From contig NZ_CP048264.1 in the NCBI RefSeq assembly GCF_019469185.1, positions 1,364,001 to 1,428,000 of the forward strand: a DNA stretch of 64,000 nt, in the 5' to 3' direction. The notes beneath the pieces were generated by a model. That model was not told where the DNA came from and did not search any database. It was given only the letters and a program-made list of their open reading frames with translations. Below, piece by piece: positions 50,556-59,234 of the stretch; position 1 is the stretch's first letter; every line of letters begins with the position of its first letter. This stretch comes from Gilliamella sp. ESL0441. GTDB taxonomy: Bacteria; Pseudomonadota; Gammaproteobacteria; Enterobacterales; Orbaceae. A program made the position numbers and the translations under genes.

Positions 50556-51062
50556 TTACGCTCCTGTTTTCTTCTTATACCAATCTAGTGCACCAGGTAT
50601 ATTTTTTTCTAATTTATTAAAATCGATACCGGCTCTATACATCTGTTCAAAATACTCTTCATTACTGCTACGAGCGGGTTTGTCTTCTCCTTTATGTTCA
50701 ACGTACGCAAATAAATGTTTAGTAGAATTATAAACTGACTTTAGATAATTATGATTTTTAAACGGTTTGTATTCACCCAATGCACGTTTTGCGTGAATAT
50801 TGTTAACGGTTTCTCTTAATGCGTGTGCTAGATGTCTACTTGGTTGAAAAAGTTGTAGTACCTCATTTATTAAATTTACTGCTCGTGAGTTACTTAAATT
50901 TGATTTTTGAGTACGAAATAAACCAATATAGGCAATCATTGGTTTAGCACAACCATAGTTTAAATTACTTACTAATATAAGTAGTTCCCTGCCAGAATCA
51001 TCCTCTACCAATGCTTCTAAATTAATTTCATTATGACAAATTGGGCAACGTGTTAATTTCAT
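50556..51062 (-). CDS. Phage protein with N-terminal zinc finger
   Basis: A 168-residue protein beginning MKLTRCPICHNEINLEAL, a CxxC zinc half-site, followed by a helical region containing RTQKSNLSNSRAVNLINEVL. Such proteins accompany GemA and Mor in Mu-like phages; no function known to me. It ends three bases before mor. Confidence 0.7.
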   Translation of the reverse strand: MKLTRCPICHNEINLEALVEDDSGRELLILVSNLNYGCAKPMIAYIGLFRTQKSNLSNSRAVNLINEVLQLFQPSRHLAHALRETVNNIHAKRALGEYKPFKNHNYLKSVYNSTKHLFAYVEHKGEDKPARSSNEEYFEQMYRAGIDFNKLEKNIPGALDWYKKKTGA

Positions 51063-51072
51063 GCTTCTTCCT

Positions 51073-51474
51073 TTATATGCGTGATTGCCAACTTTTTAGG
51101 CTTTCAATTACAACCATTGCTTGTTTTTGAGTAAGCCAATTCATCACTTCAACACCAGTAATACGTTTTACATAAGAATTGATAGCTTTTTCGGAGCGGT
51201 TTTTTACTTCACCTGCATCAGCTAGTTCTAGCCATAATGAGCGTATTTTTTTATGAACTGGTTCTGTAGCAGTTATCTTCCCCGTTTTTTTTGATGATTT
51301 AACTTTAAAGCCTTTTGCTTTAAGGTTATTTAGGATTTTTTCCAGTTCCCAAACTGTCATATCCTTGGTACTAGTTTTTTTAGTTATAGTCAGTAATAGA
51401 TAACGATAGGTATCGTCATCCAGATTAAGTTGAGATTTTGCAATATGAATCAGCTTGATGTATTTAGATTTCAT
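51073..51474 (-). CDS. gemA: GemA-like regulatory protein (DUF1018)
   Basis: A 133-residue protein with the GemA pattern: IKLIHIAKSQLNLDDDTYRY, followed by WELEKILNNLKAKGFK and a C-terminal GVEVMNWLTQKQAMVVIESLK. Mu GemA alters host gene expression and supercoiling. Its start abuts the DUF2786 stop. Confidence 0.85.
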   Translation of the reverse strand: MKSKYIKLIHIAKSQLNLDDDTYRYLLLTITKKTSTKDMTVWELEKILNNLKAKGFKVKSSKKTGKITATEPVHKKIRSLWLELADAGEVKNRSEKAINSYVKRITGVEVMNWLTQKQAMVVIESLKSWQSRI

Positions 51475-52164
51475 CTATTTAATCCCTATTAATGATGGAG
51501 AATAACCTGAACTTGATACACCATGATTCAATTGAGCGGTTTTACCTTGTAAGTAACCAATAAATTGTGAAGAGTCCGAACCATTACACTTTTTAGAATC
51601 TCTAACCTTAGCTGGTGATAAATCTTTGGTCTTTCTATATTCAGCTAATAGATTTAGTTCCTCATCAGTCATTGCAAAATCTTCAATTAATTGATAAACA
51701 CCATTAACCCAGCCAACACAGAACGCATCAGCTCGGTTGACTTTAGTGGTTTTTTTACAATTACCATTTTGTTGCGATAAGAATTCTTTTCGAGCTTTAA
51801 CTAATTGAACACTTAAAACGTCAAAGGTATAAGCTGCTAATTGTGGTCGTTCCCTAAGTCCATAAAATGAAACCTTTCTTTTACTGTTTTCCCAAGTAAA
51901 GTAAGTTCGAACACCAAATGCGCTTGAAATGATACTTACTAATATTGAAAAATATCTTGGTGGTTTTTCTGCATTTGAAGGGGCATGTTTTGACACATGT
52001 TCCTCAATTTTAGATAATTCCACATCTTTATTACTAATATTATGTTTTACCATCAATTTGATGGCTTGATTCATTGCAATAGCAGCTTCGTTGGGATTTG
52101 TTGATTTTGCTAAAGCTAAAAGTTTTTTGATTTTTTCAATATACTTTTCATTATTATTTTTCAT
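51475..52164 (-). CDS. DUF2786 domain phage protein
   Basis: A 229-residue protein. IEKIKKLLALAKSTNPNEAAIAMNQA is the DUF2786 hallmark, followed by an alpha/beta region (YFSILVSIISSAFGVRTYF) and a C-terminal RDSKKCNGSDS segment. Common in Mu-like early operons; function unknown. It overlaps the 67-residue gene upstream by four bases. Confidence 0.8.
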   Translation of the reverse strand: MKNNNEKYIEKIKKLLALAKSTNPNEAAIAMNQAIKLMVKHNISNKDVELSKIEEHVSKHAPSNAEKPPRYFSILVSIISSAFGVRTYFTWENSKRKVSFYGLRERPQLAAYTFDVLSVQLVKARKEFLSQQNGNCKKTTKVNRADAFCVGWVNGVYQLIEDFAMTDEELNLLAEYRKTKDLSPAKVRDSKKCNGSDSSQFIGYLQGKTAQLNHGVSSSGYSPSLIGIK

Positions 52165-52364
52165 AAAAATACCTTAAAAAAACTAACAAAACGCTGTTTT
52201 AATGTTTTAGCTGATTTTAATTTTATATATTCAGCATAAAGTTCATCGTACAGCTTTCCATCAACATAGCCCTGACCAGTTACTTCACGCATAAATGAAT
52301 GTTCATGACTGATTGAAATATAATGGTCGGGCATATAACGTTTTGGGCTAGAGAATTTAGCCAT
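52161..52364 (-). CDS. Small phage protein, 67 residues
   Basis: Short basic protein (MAKFSSPKRYMPDHYISISH...) with a helical C-terminus ending in two Phe-rich turns. It overlaps the gene before it by eight bases and DUF2786 after it by four, so it is a real member of the operon. Family not recognised. Confidence 0.6.
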   Translation of the reverse strand: MAKFSSPKRYMPDHYISISHEHSFMREVTGQGYVDGKLYDELYAEYIKLKSAKTLKQRFVSFFKVFL

Positions 52365-52500
52365 TTGCTAATTCCTCTAGCTCGTCGATGATGCGATCAG
52401 CTTCAAATTCAGATAAACCATACTCTTTACAGTGAACTATAAAATTAGCTGTCTGGCTTAATATAAATTGATGCAAAATATAATAATCTTGTGTTTGCAT
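52357..52500 (-). CDS. Small phage protein, 47 residues
   Basis: ATG at 52500 opens a 47-residue frame (MQTQDYYILHQFILSQTANF, then HCKEYGLSEFEADRIIDELE) that ends in TAA at 52357 overlapping the next ATG. The spacing (two bases after the Gam gene stop) and strand fit the operon. It is acidic and helical, function unknown. Confidence 0.6.
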   Translation of the reverse strand: MQTQDYYILHQFILSQTANFIVHCKEYGLSEFEADRIIDELEELANG

Positions 52501-52502
52501 GC

Positions 52503-53024
52503 TTAGATAACCTCCTGTTCAAATGGGATTATCGCAAAATCCTCTACATCTTTTTTAATGGTAATACCTGGCACATGAGCGACAACGTTTGGTTCGTTTA
52601 AAATAGCTTCTTTATTAACTTCTTCTTTTGTACGAATAAATCGTTCCAGTTTTAGCTTTTTCAGGGTTTCTATAACCGTTTCTAAACCACGAATAACACA
52701 CGATGGGGGGCGATTGCGCCATTGCACTTCACCAGTAACTAAATTGGCTGATTTAACTTTACCATTGTTGGTTAATTCATCACGGTTTGCTTCGCACCAA
52801 ATTTGGATACCTTTTTGAATTTCTGTCGACTTCTTTTTTAATGCTTCAATACTAGATGAATAGCTTCCAGTTATATCAGCAATTTTGTCGTTCATTTCGG
52901 TTTCTAATCGGGTTAATTCACGCTGTATATCGCCTAAATATTTTATTGCTTCTGACGCTTGTTCTTTAGTTTGCACAACATAGATTGATGCGGTAGCTTT
53001 AATACGTTTTTTAGTTTTTATCAT
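52503..53024 (-). CDS. gam: Gam-like host-nuclease inhibitor
   Basis: A 173-residue protein of the Mu Gam family: an N-terminal coiled coil (YLGDIQRELTRLETEMNDKI) followed by KIQKGIQIWCEANR-type text and SANLVTGEVQWRNRPPSC, a typical Gam motif. Gam binds linear DNA ends like Ku and protects phage DNA from exonucleases. Confidence 0.88.
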   Translation of the reverse strand: MIKTKKRIKATASIYVVQTKEQASEAIKYLGDIQRELTRLETEMNDKIADITGSYSSSIEALKKKSTEIQKGIQIWCEANRDELTNNGKVKSANLVTGEVQWRNRPPSCVIRGLETVIETLKKLKLERFIRTKEEVNKEAILNEPNVVAHVPGITIKKDVEDFAIIPFEQEVI

Positions 53025-53035
53025 TTTAATAATCC

Positions 53036-53308
53036 TTAATGTAAACGACTAATATCGCGTTCTTTCCATACAATACGACAACCAGCTAATTCAAATTGAC
53101 CAAACCGATAATAACCTTCATGTCGATAGTATGTCGCTTGCCCTGCGGCTATATATTTATTGCATTTTGGGTGGTGTTCAATTTCAACCGTCGGTCTTGA
53201 AAGTGAATCATGATAAAAACCAATAACTGTCAACTCTTCATTTGATAATGCATTGATTGCTTTATTAACAGCATTTATTCCATTATTGATTACGTGGTTA
53301 TTTTTCAT
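53036..53308 (-). CDS. Phage protein, 90 residues
   Basis: Start at ATG 53308, which overlaps the MuB stop (TAATG); nine further codons upstream lie within MuB. The product begins MKNNHVINNGINAVNKAINAL and has strand-rich later parts with HHPKCNKYIAAGQ. Function unknown. Confidence 0.6.
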   Translation of the reverse strand: MKNNHVINNGINAVNKAINALSNEELTVIGFYHDSLSRPTVEIEHHPKCNKYIAAGQATYYRHEGYYRFGQFELAGCRIVWKERDISRLH

Positions 53309-54540
53309 TACATATCTCCCCGATCTTTGATACATTCAACAATCACTTCACCTGTAACTCTCGGGGCACCTATACGTGCTGCTAGATTTAATGCGTTTGA
53401 TAACAAATTGTTAACAGCTAGTGGATAACATAATGAACGCACTTGCTTTTCACCACGTCGAGTTGATGCAACTCTTAATCGGTTAATGATTTCGTTAAAT
53501 GCAGACGAATCAAATAACGTTGTATAGTCCATATCAACACGTGAAAATTTATGCTTGATATATTCTTCAACTTTAAAATCAAGTGGTTTTAAGTTCACAA
53601 CTTCACAACGCTGAACCACTTCACGAACTTCAGGGTTGTATTCTGATAGTTTTGTTTGTAATTCTGTTTGGCCAATTAAAATAATTGATAGCAGTTTTTT
53701 AAAGCCTTCTTGTAGCTCATAAAAGCGTTTTAAATGCTTAAGCGTATGAATTGATAAACCATGCGCTTCTTCAATAATCATTAAATGTTTACGACCTGAT
53801 AATGCGCTATTTTTAAGTAAAGTATGCATTTGCCTTGCTCGTGCTTCAGCACTGCGTTTTGGTTTTGCTTGTGGATCAATTGCATTGATGATTGCACCAC
53901 TAATATCCATACTTTTTAACGATTTGCCTTTAACCTCGTTATCTTCTAAACCGAGTACATAGGGTTCTATAACGGTAATAGGTTCATGATTAATGTTGAT
54001 CCAATCAATTAAATCATGGCGCAATGTTGATTTACCACTTCCTGATTCGCCAATTACCGCTAGCATTCCGCCATGCTTTGCCGTTTGACGCATTGCTGCA
54101 CGTACATAACGAATATCATCAGAAAGATAAACATCAGCATCCTGTGTCATTTCATCCGTAAATGGATCCCTAGGAATGCGGAAATGTGCCCGTGCATCTC
54201 GATTTATAGTTTGCTTTCGTAGTAACATATAGGCTGACTCCTTTGTTGAATGTTTTTCATTTGAGTCAACTGGCACAGCGTCGTCCGCCAAGATTTCGGC
54301 TGTGTCAGTTTCTTCTTCAAAAATATTTAGTAAATAATCATTGCTTAAACCTAATTTTATTAATGCTTTTTCAATTTTCTGCTCTAGTTCTTCACGTTTA
54401 ATAGAGCGTGGCCAAATATTGTGATTAACGAGCTGGCTAATTACTGCTTGGCTGATTGAATTGCCTTTATAATCAATATGCTTAGCGAGTTGTGCTTGTT
54501 TGATATTGAATTGCGTCATTACGCTTTTTAATTTCAGCAT
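53308..54540 (-). CDS. MuB-like transposition ATPase
   Basis: A 410-residue AAA+ protein: N-terminal HTH-like part (FNIKQAQLAKHIDYKGNSIS), Walker A GESGSGKST at residues 164-172, Walker B LMIIEEAHG and a lid domain. MuB binds target DNA and activates the transposase. It begins on the last base of the MuA stop (TAATG). Slightly longer than Mu B (312) because of its N-terminal extension. Confidence 0.9.
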   Translation of the reverse strand: MLKLKSVMTQFNIKQAQLAKHIDYKGNSISQAVISQLVNHNIWPRSIKREELEQKIEKALIKLGLSNDYLLNIFEEETDTAEILADDAVPVDSNEKHSTKESAYMLLRKQTINRDARAHFRIPRDPFTDEMTQDADVYLSDDIRYVRAAMRQTAKHGGMLAVIGESGSGKSTLRHDLIDWININHEPITVIEPYVLGLEDNEVKGKSLKSMDISGAIINAIDPQAKPKRSAEARARQMHTLLKNSALSGRKHLMIIEEAHGLSIHTLKHLKRFYELQEGFKKLLSIILIGQTELQTKLSEYNPEVREVVQRCEVVNLKPLDFKVEEYIKHKFSRVDMDYTTLFDSSAFNEIINRLRVASTRRGEKQVRSLCYPLAVNNLLSNALNLAARIGAPRVTGEVIVECIKDRGDM

Positions 54541-56318
54541 TATTTAACACTCCTAAACCCTGTCGTACCGTCACCGACTGCAACAGGTGTTGTAAATGTA
54601 CGAATTAGTGAATCTAACGAATCTTCGGGAACACCATCTTGATAACGAGCGGATAGCCACTTATTTTCATCAGTTGTTAATCTGCGACCGATTGAACGAG
54701 TAATACGCATTAAAGCTGCGGTTAGCGTTAATGTTGTGGTAGCAGGCTTTAAATGTTCCGGTGTTTCAATTTCATTGCCTTTTTGTTCAAAGTAAGCAGG
54801 ATGATTAATATCATCTAGATAACTGAGTGTATTGAGCTGACCGCCGAACGGCGCAACTTGTTTTTGCTTCGCTTTTTTGATTTCATCCTCTGTCATGTTT
54901 GGGTATGCCACTTGATCCATCGCTTTCGCTGCTTGTTCAATTTCTGTATCACCTTTAGATTTATATTCCTCACCAATCACAGGTGCATCTAAACGTTGTC
55001 CAAACTTATCAAAATTGCGGTCTGGCTCAACACGATAAATCAGTGCTTCACCGTCATAACGGGGGACTTCAATTTGAATAGCACAATCACCGTAAACTAA
55101 TGAACGCACACTGACTTTATCTTTAACAGCAATACCATCTAAACCTTTTAAACTATAAATAAGCGAACTATCAGCTTGCGGATGTTTGAAACTAATGGTT
55201 AAATCAGCTTTCACTTGTCGCTCTTGCTCACGACTTGCCATTAATGCCTGACAAACTTCTATTGATGGCAATGTGCGTAATTGCTCTGCCGTAATATGTT
55301 GCCAAAGTGATTGACGTGATACGGGTTCTGATAATCCAATACGACGCAAACGTGTATCTTGTCCTGGCAGTCTGTTGGCATTATAGGCTTCAGCCCAATT
55401 CATTGCTGCATGATTTAATTCATCAATACTGCTAACTGGTTGAAACTTCAAACGACTTTCAAATTGTGTTTCGATAATATTATTGGCGTTTTCAACGCCA
55501 CCTTTAGCCCTTGCATTACCTGCTTCGTGTTCTAGATATTTAACTTCTAAATGGTCTAGCAAGTTCTTGATTGCTGATGATGTATTAGCCGAACCTTTAT
55601 CCCAATAAAGCAGTTGTGGTACACCATGAAATAAACGCCCATCTTGCTTACCCCAAGCAAACATTAAAAATTGGAATAATGAGTGTTGGTTTTCGCCTGC
55701 AGCTTCAACGTACCAAGGTATAATCATGCCTGATGCACGGTCATACAAAGTATAACGCCAGACTTTGTATTTAACTTTTGCGTAGTTTCCTAACTTATTT
55801 TTATAAAAATCACGGTCGCGCATAATATGCTGTTTATCTTTCATGTAATAAATTAAGCATAGAGAGGGATCTACTTCGTGGACATGATTAGGATGCAATG
55901 CACGTAATGACTGAACAGGATTTGCCACTTGTTGTGCTTTTACATTCATTTTGCGGTTTCGTAATAACCTAGTAAAATGATTAGTACTTACACCAATTTC
56001 ATAACCATTTTGTTTTGCAATACTTGTTGCTGTTGTTGTAAACATAGTTTGTTTACCATTATCACGCACTGACTCTTTACATATTGCTCCGACCACATTT
56101 AAAGCAATATCAGAAACACTTGTATCACCTTTATCAGCTCTGCATTTCCGATCACTTGACCAACCACAAAACTCTTTTAATTGTCGGTAAATAGTTTGTT
56201 TAGAAATACCTAAAAAGGCTTGAGCTTCACTCATAATAGCGCTTCTTGAACCAAAATCTGTGTTATCTAGCTTAATTGCTAATTCATTTAAATAGTTGCG
56301 AATATTAGGTGATACCAT
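54540..56318 (-). CDS. MuA-like transposase
   Basis: A 592-residue DDE transposase. The catalytic triad reads Asp150 (HEVDPSLC), Asp240 (LYWDKGSANT) and Glu276 (AKGGVENANN), with exactly 35 residues between the last two. An N-terminal HTH (SRSAIMSEAQAFLGISKQTI) and a C-terminal Mu-type domain flank the core. It carries out replicative transposition of the phage. All catalytic residues are present, so the prophage may be active. Confidence 0.93.
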   Translation of the reverse strand: MVSPNIRNYLNELAIKLDNTDFGSRSAIMSEAQAFLGISKQTIYRQLKEFCGWSSDRKCRADKGDTSVSDIALNVVGAICKESVRDNGKQTMFTTTATSIAKQNGYEIGVSTNHFTRLLRNRKMNVKAQQVANPVQSLRALHPNHVHEVDPSLCLIYYMKDKQHIMRDRDFYKNKLGNYAKVKYKVWRYTLYDRASGMIIPWYVEAAGENQHSLFQFLMFAWGKQDGRLFHGVPQLLYWDKGSANTSSAIKNLLDHLEVKYLEHEAGNARAKGGVENANNIIETQFESRLKFQPVSSIDELNHAAMNWAEAYNANRLPGQDTRLRRIGLSEPVSRQSLWQHITAEQLRTLPSIEVCQALMASREQERQVKADLTISFKHPQADSSLIYSLKGLDGIAVKDKVSVRSLVYGDCAIQIEVPRYDGEALIYRVEPDRNFDKFGQRLDAPVIGEEYKSKGDTEIEQAAKAMDQVAYPNMTEDEIKKAKQKQVAPFGGQLNTLSYLDDINHPAYFEQKGNEIETPEHLKPATTTLTLTAALMRITRSIGRRLTTDENKWLSARYQDGVPEDSLDSLIRTFTTPVAVGDGTTGFRSVK

Positions 56319-56342
56319 TTTTTATTCCCTTGATATGAAATA

Positions 56343-57347
56343 TCATTTATATAAATCTTGGATATTCTCATTTACTAAAGATTCTTGTCGCTGTTGAGCT
56401 TCCATAATATCGCTATCAAATTTGCTCCAAAGTTCACGATGCACATAACGAGCTTGATCTAAAGTTAATACGGCCGAACCATTCAATGTTAATAATGCAA
56501 TTTGCATTGATTCAGGCAATGAATATGGTTTTTCGGGATCGTAATCAGGGTCATTCTCCAGTATTTCGAGCATCAATTTATACATAATGTCTACATACTG
56601 CCTTTGTTCTTCAAATAGCTTATCCATGCGTGATTGTGTTTCTGCTATCTGTTTTTTAAACGGCTCTAAACGCTCATCTAGTGGTACGGTTTTCATTTCA
56701 AATTGTGCTAGTTTTATTGCTAATTCTTCCTTTTCTTTCGCTACATCAGCATTACGTTTGCTCAGGGCTTTATAATCAGCTTGCAAATTACTGTTTTCTT
56801 TTTTTAGCTGCTCTTTTTCTTTATTATTTTTAGCGATAAACTCTTCTGCTAATTCAACTAATGATTCTTTGTCACCCGATTTTGCCACTTCAATTAATGC
56901 TGTTTTTTGGTCTTCCGGTAGTTTGCGGTATTGACGTAATTCACGGTAACCGATGCCCATTTTGGACATTGATTCAAGAGCTTCTTCACCAAATGATTTT
57001 AGATTTGCTAAATCTTGATTAGCTTTTTCATCAGAAACTCCTAATAATGAACAAAATTCTTCCCAAGTTCCTTTTAACTCCAAACCGTTTGGAGTTTTCT
57101 TGCCTGCTAAATTACGATAAAGCTTGTTTTCTTTAACAAAATTTAATTTAGAAGCCCAAACGGTTTGGGAAAATTTTCCAAAAGCATCTGCCATTTGGGC
57201 TTGCCCTAAAAGCTGATTAACTAGATCGCGCTCTTCATTATATTCACTTTGAATCGTAGTCATGGTATTCATTACATCATTAATTCCTTGCTCATCAATT
57301 GCAGGTACTTCAATTTCTTCTTTTGCTTTGTTTGCTTGTCTTGCCAT
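56343..57347 (-). CDS. Coiled-coil phage early protein
   Basis: A 334-residue acidic protein with a long predicted coiled coil (about residues 180-250, KEQLKKENSNLQADYKALSK). An N-terminal section contains LLGVSDEKANQDLANLKSFG. Similar proteins precede the transposase in Mu-like phages, where they may regulate or partner with it; no function is settled. 24 bases precede the transposase. Confidence 0.6.
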   Translation of the reverse strand: MARQANKAKEEIEVPAIDEQGINDVMNTMTTIQSEYNEERDLVNQLLGQAQMADAFGKFSQTVWASKLNFVKENKLYRNLAGKKTPNGLELKGTWEEFCSLLGVSDEKANQDLANLKSFGEEALESMSKMGIGYRELRQYRKLPEDQKTALIEVAKSGDKESLVELAEEFIAKNNKEKEQLKKENSNLQADYKALSKRNADVAKEKEELAIKLAQFEMKTVPLDERLEPFKKQIAETQSRMDKLFEEQRQYVDIMYKLMLEILENDPDYDPEKPYSLPESMQIALLTLNGSAVLTLDQARYVHRELWSKFDSDIMEAQQRQESLVNENIQDLYK

Positions 57348-57358
57348 TGCTATATTCC

Positions 57359-57664
57359 TTATCTGGTTCCAGCTGTAATTCTCTGATTAATTTCTGTTAT
57401 TTTGTCTTGCATTTTCGTGATGTGAATTGCATGGGCTTGGGCTATTTGTAACATTTGCACACTGTGAGCAAATAAACCATTATCAAGTTTGATAACCAAA
57501 CCTTCCTCTATTAATGTTTGTAATGATCTGGTTACATTAACTGGCGATTCATTGATCATTTTTGCAATGTCACCATTTGATAATCCAGTCAATGTATAAC
57601 CTTTCAACGCTTTTAATACTTTCAAGGTACGTGTGCCCGATGTTGAAATTTGTGATCTGATCAT
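57359..57664 (-). CDS. Winged-helix phage regulator
   Basis: A 101-residue protein with an IclR/MarR-type HTH (TLTGLSNGDIAKMINESPVN followed by VTRSLQTLIEEGLVIKLDNG) and a helical tail. It probably modulates early transcription. It is in the leftward operon between the DNA-binding protein and the coiled-coil gene. Confidence 0.72.
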   Translation of the reverse strand: MIRSQISTSGTRTLKVLKALKGYTLTGLSNGDIAKMINESPVNVTRSLQTLIEEGLVIKLDNGLFAHSVQMLQIAQAHAIHITKMQDKITEINQRITAGTR

Positions 57665-57716
57665 GTTTTTTATCCTTTTTTGTTTTTCTATATATGAAAA
57701 ACTGTTACAATTAAAA

Positions 57717-57908
57717 CTAATAAGCCTGTTTTAATCTAAGTTTTACGGCTATATCATGCGTTTTACCGCGATGAGCACGGCTTAAACCGTTTAAAACATT
57801 GTAAACAACCACTGGATGGTAACCATTTTCAATTGCCCAAGATTTGATTGTTTTACCTTCTTGTTGAAACTGTTGTTTAACTTGTTGTGGAGTGAGAACT
57901 TTAGACAT
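57717..57908 (-). CDS. Small DNA-binding protein, Ner-like position
   Basis: A 63-residue protein of a phage DNA-binding family: LTPQQVKQQFQQEGKTIKSW, AIENGYHPVVVYNVLNGLS. It is the first gene of the leftward early operon, so it holds the place of Mu Ner, a repressor of early transcription. An SD (CAGGAGATAAA) precedes the ATG. Confidence 0.75.
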   Translation of the reverse strand: MSKVLTPQQVKQQFQQEGKTIKSWAIENGYHPVVVYNVLNGLSRAHRGKTHDIAVKLRLKQAY

Positions 57909-57946
57909 TTTTATCTCCTGTGTTATACATTATTAATAATTTATTT

Positions 57947-57985
57947 ATAATTTATAGGATAAATTATGGTATAAATATTTATACC
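57947..57985. promoter_or_regulatory. Two adjoining palindromes in the divergent early/repressor region
   Basis: ATAATTTAT-AGG-ATAAATTAT at 57947-57967 (nine-bp arms) abuts the perfect 18-bp palindrome GGTATAAATATTTATACC at 57968-57985. The pair lies between the start of the leftward early operon (57908) and the repressor ATG (58002), where phage operators are expected. Confidence 0.72.
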
Positions 57986-58001
57986 TGTCAATATAAAAAG
58001 T

Positions 58002-58409
58002 ATGCAAAAAGATATCGGATTAAGACTTAAAGAAGAACGTGAGCGCATGGGCCTTAGCCAAGTTGCTATGGGTGAAATTGCCAATGTAAAAAAATTAACT
58101 CAGCTTAATTATGAAAAAGGCGAGAGATTTCCTGATGCTTTATATTTATCTACACTAGCCAATTTTGGGTTAGATGTTCAGTATGTTATAACAGGAATTA
58201 GATCTGCCCAGAACTTATCTGTTGATGAACAAGATTTGATAAATAAATTTAGATCTGCTTCATTAGCAATTAAAGCCGCTGTGATTGGAGCATTGACGGC
58301 GGGAACTGCACAACAAAGCGGAACAAAGCAAGTATTTAATAGTAAAGTTTCAGGACAAGTCTCTGCTGAAAATATTTATAACTTTATAGGAGAAAAAATA
58401 AGGAAATAA
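58002..58409 (+). CDS. Prophage XRE repressor
   Basis: A 135-residue protein with an N-terminal HTH_3 (RLKEERERMGLSQVAMGEIA, NYEKGERFPDALYLSTLANF) and a C-terminal tail with SGTKQVFNSKVSGQVSAENIYNF. It lacks a LexA-type peptidase domain, so it is not RecA-cleaved by that route. It is divergent from the early operon. The C-terminal GQVxAxNIYN motif recurs at the N-terminus of the next gene. Confidence 0.82.
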   Translation: MQKDIGLRLKEERERMGLSQVAMGEIANVKKLTQLNYEKGERFPDALYLSTLANFGLDVQYVITGIRSAQNLSVDEQDLINKFRSASLAIKAAVIGALTAGTAQQSGTKQVFNSKVSGQVSAENIYNFIGEKIRK

Positions 58410-58412
58410 AAT

Positions 58413-58868
58413 ATGGAGCAGAATTTTTATGGGCAGGTGGATCAGGTTGCTGCTAACAATATTTACAATATCTATATTAAAATAAAGGGCAATGACCTGA
58501 ATCTAAGTAATTTAACGTCGCAAGACTTGTTTGATGTAGTTTATTATGTTAGAGCAGAAAATAGAGAAATAATCAGACGAAAATATCTGAATATCCCAAC
58601 TGCTTCAATTCTATTAATTACTTTGTTTTTATTATTTATTATTCTATTAAATGTAAATGCCATTTTAAAACATGGTATATTAAGTGCCACCTTCTCAAAT
58701 AATATTTTATATGTAATAGCCACCATTTGTCTTTTTTTATTCCCAATCTTATTCGTATTACTATACTCACGTACAAAATATTTAAATCCAATATTAGTAG
58801 AAAATAATAAAATAATTTATGAATTGGAATTAGAAATTCAGAGACGAGAGTTACGCGGCCAAAATTAA
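58413..58868 (+). CDS. Membrane protein with a repressor-like N-terminal motif
   Basis: A 151-residue protein starting MEQNFYGQVDQVAANNIYNI, which echoes the repressor C-terminus, then two membrane segments (ASILLITLFLLFIILLNV; ILYVIATICLFLFPILFVLL) and a helical tail. Three bases after the repressor, so probably cotranscribed in the lysogen. Function unknown; a membrane superinfection-exclusion or sensor role is only a hypothesis. Confidence 0.65.
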   Translation: MEQNFYGQVDQVAANNIYNIYIKIKGNDLNLSNLTSQDLFDVVYYVRAENREIIRRKYLNIPTASILLITLFLLFIILLNVNAILKHGILSATFSNNILYVIATICLFLFPILFVLLYSRTKYLNPILVENNKIIYELELEIQRRELRGQN

Positions 58869-58891
58869 TATTATTAAGGATCAGAAATAAA

Positions 58892-59206
58892 ATGAAAAAA
58901 TTAAGTTTATTGTTGTGTATGTTGTGTTTATCGGGGTGTGCCACTAAAAATTATGGCCGACAAGGTGAGTTAACACAATACGAGAAAAATACCATGACAT
59001 GCCGTGAAATAGCACTAGAAAAAGCAAAAGTTCAAGGATTTAAAGAGCATGTTGAAAAAGAAAGTGAATTTGATGGACGTTCCGTTTTATCTTTTTTAGG
59101 TGATTTTGGGGTTGGTAATGTTATTGAAAAAAGCTCAGCTTTAAAGAGTGCAAATAGGCGGTTAGAGCAATTAAAAGAAGTTGAAGAGAAGAATTGTAGC
59201 GAATAA
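58892..59206 (+). CDS. Small lipoprotein
   Basis: A 104-residue protein with a lipoprotein signal and lipobox LSGC (MKKLSLLLCMLCLSGC), then a charged helical part (MTCREIALEKAKVQGFKEH) and C-terminal Cys. Similar short lipoproteins are found in prophages and may block receptors, which I cannot test here. It is the second gene of the cargo operon. Confidence 0.68.
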   Translation: MKKLSLLLCMLCLSGCATKNYGRQGELTQYEKNTMTCREIALEKAKVQGFKEHVEKESEFDGRSVLSFLGDFGVGNVIEKSSALKSANRRLEQLKEVEEKNCSE

Positions 59207-59234
59207 AAAATATTTTTATGTAAGGAATTAAATA

